Of a stretch of DNA of 64,000 nucleotides, positions 55,032 to 64,000 are shown piece after piece (within the stretch, counting starts at the first letter, position 1; each line of letters starts with the position of its first letter). Source of the stretch: Deroplatys truncata (lineage: Eukaryota; Arthropoda; Insecta; Mantodea; Mantidae); assembly GCA_030765065.1 (NCBI GenBank), contig CM060979.1, forward strand, positions 19,435,001 to 19,499,000, in the 5' to 3' direction. The notes below the pieces were generated by a model. The model worked only from the letters and a program-made list of their open reading frames with translations. It was not told where the DNA came from and ran no database searches. A program made the position numbers and the translations under genes.

Positions 55032-56892
55032 TGTGAACAGCATAACTCAAAAACGAACAGTCGGATAAACACCAAACTTGGTATTTAGGTTCAGTATCTT
55101 CCAGAGATGCGACACGAAGGTTTTCAAGAAAATCCCCCCACCCCAGACTACCCTTTACATGGAAAATTTTTCGAAAATTTTAATTTTCTCAAAAATGGCT
55201 CTAACGATTTTGATTAAAATATCATATGTTTAAGATAATGTCATGAGAAATGAAATGTATATCTCGAATTTTCTGGGAATGTCTCCAAAAGTATTCTTCA
55301 TTGTGAACGACTTTTGCATAACTGGTAAACCATAAGAGATAGACAAAATTTTACTACACAAAAAATGTATATCGCGTTAAAATACACAACTTATGTCATA
55401 TACATTTCTTTTGTTGAGTGAACCGTTTTCGAGATATTGCTTGTTTTTTCCTTAAATTTTCCAATACTTATACTTTTTCTCAAATTCGTTATTCCTTTTT
55501 TACTTTCTCTACTACGTATAGTAAGTAGGGGAAGTATTGTATTCCACCCAAAATTTCGATACCGAAATTTCACCGGAAATACATGTTTTGAGACTCACTG
55601 AATCCAAAAAAAGCATTTTTGGAAACATGTCCGTGTGTGTGTCTGTCTGTGTGTCTGTCTGTGTGTCTGTCTGTCTGTGAACAGCATAACTCAAAAACGA
55701 AGAGTCGGATAAACACTAAACTTGGTATTTAGGTTCAGTAACTTTCAGAGATGCGACACGAAGGTTTTTAAGAAAATCCCCCCACCCCAGACTACCCTTT
55801 ACATGGAACATTTTTCGAAAATTTTAATTTACTCAAAAACGGCTCTAACGATTTTGATTAAAATATCATATGTTTAAGATATTGTCATGACAAATAAAGT
55901 GTATATCTCGAATTTTCTGGGAATGTCTCCAAAAGTATTCTTCATTGTGAACGACTTTTTCATAACTGATAAACCATAAGAGATAGACAAAATTTTACAA
56001 CACAAAAAATGTAGATCGTGTTAAAATACACAATTTATGTCATATACATTTCTTTTGTTGAGTGAACCGTTTGCGAGATATTGCTTGTTATTCCCTTAAA
56101 ATTTCCAATACTTATACTTTTTCTCAAATTCGTTATTCATTTTTTTTATGTCCTGGATATGCAAAGGGAATCAAATGTGCCACATAGCAACCAGCGCTTA
56201 AAACATTTGACTATCGCTTAAACCCTACCATATTCCCCTTGCACCTACAAGAAAATTAGAAATAAGACAATTTCTGCTAATGTTTATCTGGACTAACATG
56301 AAGTGGATGGAGAATAAGCGTTTGTAAAAATAGTTTGTACAAGAGTAGAGAAAGTCATGTGAGTGTAACACATCAGATTTTTTTATGTCCTGGACATGCA
56401 AAGAGAATGGAATGCGCCACATAGCAACCAGCGTTAAAATATTTGACCATCGCTTAAAACCTACCATATTCCCCTTGCATCTACAAGAAAATTATCAATA
56501 AGATTGACATCTCGATATCTCGATTAACATGAAGCATATGGAGAATAGGCGTTTGTAAAAATAGATTGTACAAGAGTAGAGAAAGTCATGTGAGTGTAAC
56601 ACATCAGATTTTTTTGTCTTGGGTATGCAAAGAGTTATAATCTGAGGCAAAGGGAATGGTGCTGCACCTAGCAACCAGCTATTAAGAGATATGTATGTGC
56701 TTAAAGGCTACTGTTTTTCCAAATTGTCCTTGTAAATATATATTCCCCTTACATCTACAAGAAAATTAATAAGATAGACTCTGCAAATGTTTATCTCGAT
56801 TAACATGAAGTAGATGAAGAATAAGCGTTTGTATAAATAGTTTGTACAAGAGTAGAGAAAGTCATGTGAGTGTAACACATCAGATTTTTTTA
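54214..56892 (+). mobile_element. Triple nest of HL elements
   Basis: Three 5' parts come first: 54218-54833, 54834-55498 and the 5' part of 55499-56385. Each of the first two stops at 'caaattcgttattc' or a close variant in front of a T-run. The innermost copy (55499-56385) is complete. Then the two missing 3' parts follow: 56386-56611, starting 'tatgtcctggacatgc', and 56612-56890, starting 'gtcttgggtatgc'. Both end 'acacatcagatttttt'. The order 5'-5'-[5'-3']-3'-3' means each younger copy inserted in the same T-run of the older one. Microsatellites are at about 54345-54370, 54966-55030 and 55632-55678. Confidence 0.85.
55499..56385 (+). mobile_element. HL element, innermost and complete copy of the nest
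   Basis: 'tactttctctactacgtata' starts it. A TG/TCTG microsatellite lies at 55632-55678, and 'gtagagaaagtcatgtgagt' with 'gtaacacatcagattttttt' ends it. The full order of HL phrases is present without interruption. Confidence 0.85.
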
Positions 56893-57682
56893 GGTAGCCT
56901 TTGCCCCAAGTTTAAAAAAAATTTACTTTGTAATTTGATTGTTTCTTTAAGTATTAAATATTTATGTTTGCCTCGGCTGCGTCAGTATTATTGTTAGAGA
57001 CATGGAAGTCTTGCCAGGGCGTGATGCGACAAGAATGTAGGCTTACGTAGATTTTAAGTTTTAATTCACTCCTTTTATATTAATCCTTGACACAAATTAA
57101 ATATCACTTCACTGATATAGAGAGCTGTGAGATTCTTTTTATTAATTAATTACACTTTTTACCACGTAGAGCTATTTTTCGTCTCACACGAATACATATT
57201 AAATCTCTCGAGGACGCATCTTGCATCCGGGTACTATCACTGTCTGCAGGCAACTGACTAGATTTCAACCGTCTAAACTTGTAAATTTCTGTATTTCAAT
57301 AATCTGATTTGCTCCAATAGAATACCTGCATTCTGGTTGTAGAATGGCTATTTTTTATAAACTGTCACTAAAATTACATTAATGCTTCTAAGTATCACAA
57401 ATAACATTTAAACTCTGAAACTCATTATTGGCTCAAGGTTACCTCATTGTTATCGCTTTGTTAGCAACTTTCGACCTATTTCTCACAGCTCCTGCATTAT
57501 TAAATTACGTAATGCATTCACATAGCATTATTGAACACGTTTACAATAATATAAGCATATGCAATGACTGTTACATACATTTTACAAATTATTACATACA
57601 TATTGCTTCTAGGCGGGTTGTTATTGAATTTACATATTATATAATTTGACTGAAATTATTTAAGTGTTAAAAATACTGCCTC
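56893..57682 (-). repeat. C repeat copy 2, main part
   Basis: Reverse match to 5461-6297, from 'ggtagcctttgccccaag' to 'gtgttaaaaatactgcctca'. It keeps the TATA-like motif, the 'cctcgagagatttaata' block and AATAAAAAG. The TA microsatellite of copy 1 is absent. I see no coding region; the class is undetermined. Confidence 0.7.
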
Positions 57683-58544
57683 ATTCTTTAACTTCAAGCG
57701 GTCGGCAACTCGCTTCAATAGCTCAAGTATAAGATCACATTAAATTTCTCAGTCAATTTAATCTGGCGTTACCCTTTAATTACACTCACAAAAATTCTCA
57801 TAGCTCTACCACTGGAGCAGCTGGCCAACGAGACAACGACATCAGGAGCAGGTGAAGTATACTGCTTCAAAATGGTCGTACCATCGAGCGGATTTAAAGA
57901 TTCAGGTAACGCTGTTCGTTATCACAGCTTGGATGGAAAGTGGCGAATTTGACGGCATTTGGCCGCGGTGGCATTATCCCTATGCAGTGACTACCTGTTA
58001 CTGCGCCGCAATGCCTTCTTGCAGTCAGTATCTCGCTAGTACCTTTGGATTCCAGCTGCTGTGAGTGAGACGCAAGAAATGCCGATCTTCCGGTAGATAT
58101 CGCCTCAACATCAAAGTAACATCCACAAGCCCGTCTACCGTCTGTGAGTCAAAGCCCGCTCTCGCAGAATTCAAGTTTCAACACCAGACAAGTCTTCACC
58201 AAAGGCTTCGGAAAGTCACGTGTGACAACACAAACAAGCTTTTTCATTGAATGTGTAATGAAATGGAGAAAGAGGCGGAACATGGGAGACAGAACATGAA
58301 GAATGTTGGTGGTATGAACCCTTGAAGCGGAACAATACCAAGAAAAGGCGGAAAATCCTTATTTTATCCCCTTAAAAGAATTCTAGACGTCGCGCTTACA
58401 GCTCAAAGCCTACAGCGCTTGCTTCATAAGTATTTGAAAGCTTTATAATTCCTGTATCATTGGATTATGTTTTCAAAATACAAACGATAAGAAGTAAAAA
58501 ATAACAAAAATTTGTTTACCTCAAAAAGGTATAAAGATTTATTA
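57683..58544. other. Unrecognised DNA
   Basis: GC-moderate DNA. Frames of 60-70 codons at 57852-58250 have no recognised motif; I see no promoter or splice context that would make them genes. Confidence 0.45.
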
Positions 58545-58775
58545 CTTTCTCTACTACGTACATACAGTAAGAAGAGATTTCACCCGAAATTTTGAGTCCC
58601 CTGAACCCCCCCCCACCAAAAAAAGCTTTTTAGTAGGTCCTTTGTGTATGTATGTGAACAGCATAACTCAAAAACGAAAAGCCAGATAAATACCAAACCT
58701 GATATTTCCAAAGGTGCTACACGAAGATTTTCAATAAAACCGCCTAGCCCCAAACTACCTTTTACGTGGACATTT
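58545..58775 (+). mobile_element. HL 5' part, old, truncated
   Basis: 'attactttctctactacgta' starts it, then 'gagatttcacccgaaatttt', 'gtgaacagcataactcaaaa' and 'caaactaccttttacgtgga'. It is cut by the next HL copy at 'catttttactttctc'. I could not find its matching 3' part on the far side. Confidence 0.65.
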
Positions 58776-60494
58776 TTACTTTCTCTACTACGTATAGTAA
58801 GTAGGGGAAGTATTGTATTCCACCCAAAAATTCGATACCGAGATTTCACCGGAAACATATGCTTTGAGGCCCCTTAATCCAAAAAAAAAAAATCTGATGT
58901 GTTACACTCACATGACTTTCTCTACTCTTGTACAAACTATTTTTACAGACGCTTATTCTCCATATGCTTCATGTTAATCGAGATATCGAGATGTCAATCT
59001 TATTGGTAATTTTCTTGTAGATGCAAGGGGAATATGCTAGGTTTAAAACGATAGTCAAATATTTTAACGCTGGTTGCTATGTGGCGCATTCCATTCTCTT
59101 TACATGTCCAGGACATAAAAAAACGAATAACGAATTTGAGAAAAAGTATAAGTATTGGAAAATTAAAGGGAATAACAAGCAATGTCTCGAAAACGGTTCA
59201 CTCAACAAAAGAAATGTGTATGACATAAATTGTGTATTTTAACGCGATCTACATTTTTGTGTAGTAAAATTTTGTCTATCTCTTATGGTTTACCAGTTAT
59301 GCAAAAATCGTTCACAATGAAGAATACTTTTGGAGACATTCCCAGAAAATTCGAGATATACATTTCATTTCTCATGATAATATCTTAAACATATGATGTT
59401 TTAATCAAAATCGTTAGGAGCCATTTTTGAGAAAATTAAAATTTTCGAAAAATGTTCCATGTAAAGGGTAGTCTGGGGTGGGGGGATTTTCTTGAAAACC
59501 TTTGTGTCGCATCTCTGGAAGATACTGAACCTAAATACCAAGTTTGGTGTTTATACGACTGTTCGTTTCTGAGTTATGCTGTTCACAGACACACGGACAC
59601 ACAGACACACAGACACACAGACAGACACACACACGGACATGTTTCCAAAAGTACTTTTTTGGATTCAGTGAGTCTCAAAACATGTATTTCCGGTGAAATC
59701 TCGGTATCCAATTTTTGGGTGGAATACAATACTTCCCCTACTTACTATACGTAGTAGAGAAAGTAAAAAGCATTTTTGGAAACATGTCCGTGTGTGTGTG
59801 TGTCTGTGAACAGCATAACTCAGAAATGAACAGTTGGATAAACACCAAACCTGGTATTTAGGTTCAGCATCTTCCAGAGATGCGACACGAAGGATTTCAA
59901 GAAAATCTTCCTAACCCACATTACCCTTTACATGGAACAGTTTTCGGAAATTTTAATTTTCTCAAAAATGGCTCTAACGATTTTGATTAATATATCATAT
60001 GTTTAAGATATTTTCATGACAAATGAAATGTATATCTCGAATTTTCTGGGAATGTCTCCAAAAGTATTCTTCATTGTGAACGACGTTTACGTAACTGGTA
60101 AACCATAAGAGATAGACAAAATTTTACCACACAAAAAATGTAGATCGCGTTAAAATACACAACTTATGTCATATACTTTTTACTTTGTTTGTGTGTGAAC
60201 CCTTTTCGAGATATTGCTTGTTATTCCCTTAAATTTTCCAATACTTATACTTTTTCTCAAATGGGAATTCGTTATTCATTTTTTTTATGTCCTGGACATA
60301 CAAAGAGAATGCAATACTCCACATAGCAACCTCCTCTTAAAATATTTGACTATCACTTAAAGCCTAGCAATTCCCCTTGCATCTACAAGAAAATTAGCAA
60401 TAAGATTAACATGAAGCATATGGAGAATAAGCGTTTGTTAAAATAGTTTGTACAAGAGGAAAGAAAGTCATGTGAATGTAACACAGATTTTTTT
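58776..60494 (+). mobile_element. HL element interrupted by an opposite-strand HL
   Basis: The 5' piece 58776-58880 (actttctctactacgtatag to ccccttaatcc) and the 3' piece 59770-60494 (gcatttttggaaacatgtcc to gtaacacagattttttt) join at the A-run of 'gaatccaaaaaaagcatttt'. The inserted copy lies between them on the other strand. The joined outer copy is a normal full-length HL. Confidence 0.85.
58881..59769 (-). mobile_element. HL element, full length, nested in inverse orientation
   Basis: A run of 12 A and 'tctgatgtgttacactcaca' open it. A compound CA/CAGA repeat lies at about 59587-59634, and 'gtagtagagaaagtaaaaa' closes it at 59769, directly before the outer copy's 'gcatttttgg'. Confidence 0.88.
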
Positions 60495-60496
60495 AG

Positions 60497-60784
60497 TTCC
60501 ATTTATACTCCGCCTTTAATTACATTAGCCTTATCGGCGGCCTTTCCTTTGGAACTTATTGCCTATTGGCAATGGTGTTGACTCGTATTCGCTTGTCGCT
60601 GGGTTTCTTGCACTTTGGTTTTTAATCATTGGATCATACACACATCCACACTCTCATGCATACTTCCAGACTCTGGGGAGGATACGAATAATCTTGGCTA
60701 GAGAAGAATGGCCCCCAGCCGGAAATCGAACCAGGGACCCCTCGCACAGCAGGCAGTTGCTCTATTGACTGAGCTACGGGGCCA
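60497..60784 (-). mobile_element. tRNA-headed SINE-like sequence (fourth type)
   Basis: The minus strand from 60784 reads 'ggctggccccgtagctcagt', 'caatagagcaactgcctgct' and 'ccctggttcgatttccggct', then 'gggggcc'. This has a tRNA-like A-box, B-box and matching GGCCCC/GGGGCC ends. The anticodon arm does not pair, so it is not a functional tRNA. The remaining 200 bp may be its body. At 60496-60552 AGTTCC...GGAACT encloses CCGCC...GGCGG. Confidence 0.5.
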
Positions 60785-61214
60785 GCCAGAATGGAATTTT
60801 GTATAACGGGCAAACTTTAAGAAATAAAGAAAAAAGTACTAGGCAAAAATTGTGTGTTTTAAGGAGATCTGCAGTTTTTGTGTAGTACCTTTTCCTCTAT
60901 CGCTTAACGTTTAGCAGTTATACAAAATTATGCACTCATTCCGAATAAAGAGAACTTAAAAGGCTATTCCCAGAAAATTCAAGATATAACTGCATTTTAT
61001 TTGGCATGTAAATATCTTTAATATATTCTATGTTAGTCAAAATCGTTGGAGCCATTTTTTAGAAAATAAAAAATTTCAAAAAAAATGTTCCATAAAGGGT
61101 AGCTTGGGATGGGGGATTTTCTCCAAAATCTTCGTGTCACATCTTTGGAAGGTACTGAACCTAAATACTAAGTCTAATTATTTATGCGAATTTGTTTTTG
61201 AGTTATGCTGTTCA

Positions 61215-61248
<34 letters not shown>

Positions 61249-61382
61249 GGGCCTTTTTCTAAAAATTCTTTTTTTTATACAAGAGGCCTCAAAACATGTA
61301 TTTCCAATGAAATCTGAGAATCGAGATTTTGAGTGGAATGCAACGCCTTATGGAATGCCACGTACGTGGTAGAGAAGGTAAA
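60785..61382 (-). mobile_element. HL element, old subfamily, microsatellite half
   Basis: 'gcagtttttgtgtagtacct', 'aaaatcgttggagccatttt', 'gtagcttgggatgggggatt' and 'ttgagttatgctgttcacaa' appear in order. A CA microsatellite lies at about 61218-61248 and the end 'gtggtagagaaggtaaaa' at 61382. The stem-loop half is absent on the low side. Confidence 0.75.
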
Positions 61383-61439
61383 ACTGCAGACCTCCTTAAA
61401 ACATAATTTATTTCACATAAGTTTATCTATGGCTTCAGT

Positions 61440-61708
61440 AATTGCCAGTGGTGTAATGGTTACCATGCTAGCCTATAGTTTCCGAGTTCGCGATGGATTT
61501 TTTCGAGTGTAAAAACCCTTAGCATGGCTTCCCTCGGAAGGAAAGTAAAGCCGGTGGTCCCATGTCGTAGATTTACGGCACGTAAAAGAACCTCAAGCCT
61601 GATAAAGAGGTCTCTGAGCAAAATTACCGGTCTTTCACGCCCAATATAGAATGGGACGCTAAGGACCACAGCAGTTAAGGAGCGCCATAAATAAAACTCA
61701 ACTTTAAC
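61440..61708 (+). mobile_element. SINE-A copy
   Basis: 'agtggtgtaatggttaccat' starts it, with a damaged B-box region ('gttcgcgatggatt' where the loop is lost). The body 'gatttacggcacgtaaaaga' and 'ctttcacgcccaatatagaa' and the tail 'cataaataaaactcaacttt' are intact. Loss of the B-box stretch would disable its own promoter. Confidence 0.85.
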
Positions 61709-61925
61709 TTTAAATTTTTCACTACTTTGGTTATTTTCTTAAAATTCTGTGAGTATTTCAGTTGTTTTCCCCAAATTCATGCCAAGAGTACGGAATTTCA
61801 AGGCCAATATATAGTATCTAGCTTTAAAATATCTGACTATCGATTAGGCTGCCTCTATTCCTCTTGCACCTACGACGAAATGCGAAATGAAACTCTTTCA
61901 GAAACTATTTGGATTAGCATATATT

Positions 61926-62346
61926 AGATAATAATATATTATGCAACAAGACTATAATGGTAGTAATTAAAACGCGAGTATTATTATTAACCGAGCGAGC
62001 CGAAGCGAGCGTTTTAATCACCATTATAGTCAAGTTTCATACGACTGTTTATGCTCGACCATGTATCTAAATTAAAGGTTTCATAAGTATTCGTTTTTGG
62101 TTTTAGTGATGTGTTACAATCGTTACTCCTTTATCTATGGTTACCTTGTAGCACCTCTGTCAAAGTTGCTAGTGTTGTGAGACGTACTACGCAGAATAAT
62201 CGATACCTGCGCTTTTACAATGTTACGTGGCCATTTCTGATTGGTCGAATACCAATACTTTAATGAACAGTTGTACTTTAATGCGACCCATTAAAGTACT
62301 GCCACCAGTCGTATAAATACTACATTTTGGCATGGTCGAGTATAAA
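61926..62346. mobile_element. Foldback/MITE-like element
   Basis: A strong imperfect palindrome lies at 61951-62030: ACTATAATGG...TTAAAACGC pairs with GCGTTTTAA...CCATTATAGT around a loop holding 'ccgagcgagccgaagcgagc'. Nearer the right, 'tgctcgaccatg' (about 62050) and 'catggtcgagta' (about 62330) form a second inverted pair. 'catacgactg' (about 62038) pairs with 'cagtcgta' (about 62307). The block sits inside an HL copy. It has no coding region and the family is unknown. Confidence 0.5.
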
Positions 62347-62455
62347 ACAAAATAAGCTTTCGTAAGAATAGTCTGTATAAGGTACACAAAAATAAAGGAT
62401 AGTGGGGAGAGAATGCCATGTGAATTTAACTCATCAGAATTTTGTGGAAAAATTT

Positions 62456-62814
62456 GAAAAAAATGCTCTTTTGAGGTTGCCTACATTGCAGTAGTAAAGC
62501 CAGCTTTGTAACAGCTCCTTTTGAAGCAACAGAGTTGTGATCAACCAGGCTCATTTAGACATTGAAATCCTGGCGAAGATCAAAGGAAACAAAGGGTTGT
62601 CACTGAACTAAAAGAAAGTGTCCAGTTCAGTTCACTTCACACTACGGAGACCAAAGTAGAACCGTTATTGAAACCGGAGGAAGATGTCCAACTGGTCGGT
62701 TATTTTATTCCTCCTGTTTCACTTCACATTCTTTTCCTATCCTTTCCGGTTTTTCGAAAATGCAAAAATTAATGTATATAAATTTTAAAATTTGGAGTAA
62801 TTCTTAAATCATAA
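62456..62814. other. Unrecognised DNA
   Basis: No gene or repeat recognised. Confidence 0.5.
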
Positions 62815-62983
62815 GGATTGCTTTTCTTGCATTTCTTGGATTTTTTTTCTAAAAATCCTTTCTTTACATTCAGGGGGCATCAAAGCATGTATTTCGGGAG
62901 AAATCTCGGATCGAATTTTTGGTTGGAATGCAATACCTTCTCTACCTACTACCTACTTTCTCTACCTGGTAGAGAAAGTAAAA
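62815..62983 (-). mobile_element. HL terminal module fragment with a perfect palindromic end
   Basis: 'cattcagggggcatcaaagc', 'atgtatttcgggagaaatct' and 'tttttggttggaatgcaata' are the family's terminal module. It ends in TACTTTCTCTACC-T-GGTAGAGAAAGTA (62954-62980), a perfect 13-bp inverted repeat with one base between the arms. Confidence 0.75.
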
Positions 62984-64000
62984 GCTGGCATATGGTTTTG
63001 GTGTACTTTTAAATTACTCAAGATTTGACATTAATTCGACCACCGAGTATAAACTGTTAAATAAATTATATTTTAAGGTTTAAAAATTGCTTTCTGAGAC
63101 AACCAGAGCAGTGAATAAAATTCTATATGTCAGTTTTGTACATTAGCATTTATAGTTAAAGTAATCTCCTTGAAATTTAAAACACACTTATAACTCGGGA
63201 ACAGCAGTAGGCGACAGAATTTTGAAAAACTGCAAGATTTGGAAATTTCACCCATGAGTACCCTGTAACGTTTTAGCACGCCAAGCGGATGCAGAGAATT
63301 TTTTACCGCGGAGTCACGAACGTTCCTTCTAATGATCTGTTTGCGTAAAAAATTAGTCTCAGATTAAGAGTTAAAGTGGATTAAATGTGTCAAAGTCAGG
63401 TCCTTAAAACTTTGCAATTTTAGAATGCCTTCACAACATAGAATCATTCCCGAGGTCAGTTAATTGTCCCAATGGAAAACCAAGTACCGATTCTCTCCTT
63501 CATAGAATAATATTTTTATCAACTTCCGGTTGAAAACATCTTGACAATGGATTGATCAGATGCGTATTTAAAAACCTCAAATTAATTGAAATGGAGGTAA
63601 AGATAATTTGCCGATAGTGTGCTCATCAGGCCATTTTACCCCAACCCCCCTCCACTGGAATGTTAAATTAGTAATTTTCCGATTACAACTGTACGGTAAC
63701 ATCGCCATCACTCATGTAATTATTTTTTCTGCTTGTTAATTCAGCGAATTTACTGGGATGGCATGCGAGACGTCACGCAGATAGGGACAGAATAGCAGCA
63801 CAAATTTCGATATCACTCTAGTTTTGTTACATCACCGTGGGAAGTCCATAATATAGATCTAGCATCATTGAAAACTCCAAGAGCAAAGGGCCCTCTAAGT
63901 CAAATTAGAATACAATTTTCGGCGTTCTCTCGCGTCAAGGCTTGATTTGCAAGCCAAATCACTTGCTTTTAATGTCGCTATTCTATTGTTTCTCGTCATG
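62984..64000. other. Unrecognised DNA to the window end
   Basis: No gene or repeat recognised. Confidence 0.5.

Larger units (their letters stand above)
61383..62455 (+). mobile_element. Old HL element interrupted by SINE-A and a foldback element
   Basis: Pieces at 61383-61439 (ttaaaacataatttatttca), 61709-61925 (ttcatgccaagagtacggaa to ggattagcatatat) and 62347-62455 (aagctttcgtaagaatagtc to aactcatcagaattttg) follow HL 3'-half order. The first two are separated by SINE-A and the last two by the foldback element at 61926-62346. Confidence 0.65.

Noticed and set aside
60715-60784. Functional tRNA gene on the minus strand
   Set aside because: Acceptor-like ends and A/B boxes are present, but the anticodon arm does not pair and extra bases lie before the T-arm, so it is better read as a SINE head.

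Overview
The window looks like repeat-dense intergenic DNA from an arthropod, most likely an insect with a large, transposon-rich genome. The reasons are several mariner/Tc1 lineages, hAT copies, Jockey-like LINEs, tRNA-headed SINEs and an AT-rich background. I found no intact host gene. The only non-mobile coding candidate is a degraded, exon-like open stretch at 9440-9887 (minus).

The dominant component is one non-coding family of about 0.9 kb, present in roughly 20 complete or partial copies. It has an ACTTTCTCTAC / GTAGAGAAAGT inverted repeat at or near both ends, a CA/TG microsatellite inside, a small stem-loop outside one inverted repeat, and insertion into A/T runs. These traits together resemble non-autonomous Helentrons (HINEs, the group of Drosophila DINE-1). 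I call it HL here. Strands follow that inferred orientation: ACTTTCTCTAC end first, ATGTG-loop-CACAT end last. HL copies repeatedly insert into other HL copies: a triple same-orientation nest at 54214-56892, a double at 21757-23474, and opposite-orientation nests at 10221-12760 and 58776-60494. One copy has had its 5' module expanded into a 13-unit, about 120-bp tandem array (11215-12760).

Layout. 1-9 kb: old HL copies, SINEs, an inverted-duplication mariner-like element (4087-5084), a TA microsatellite, a long repeat called C here, and two opposed LINE fragments. 9-16 kb: the exon-like relic, an HL nest, the 120-bp array, and a 32-unit 70-bp array ending at a SINE head. 16-21 kb: mostly unrecognised AT-rich DNA. 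21-31 kb: more HL copies, a SINE with a 76-bp tandem tail, the second inverted-duplication element, a solo LTR, and the end of a Tc1-like element. 32-38 kb: a mariner, then an old HL copy carrying both a hAT (8-bp target duplication) and a Tc1-like element (TA). 40-50 kb: a mariner beside a Jockey-like LINE, a SINE with eight 76-bp units, a SINE inside a SINE, and another LINE end. 51-64 kb: HL clusters, an internally deleted mariner, and the C repeat split by the HL nest.

Nothing here forms an operon-like system. The biology is layered transposition, and three times a tandem array grows from or beside a transposon end. All family calls come from reading motifs by eye; no alignment or database search was run.
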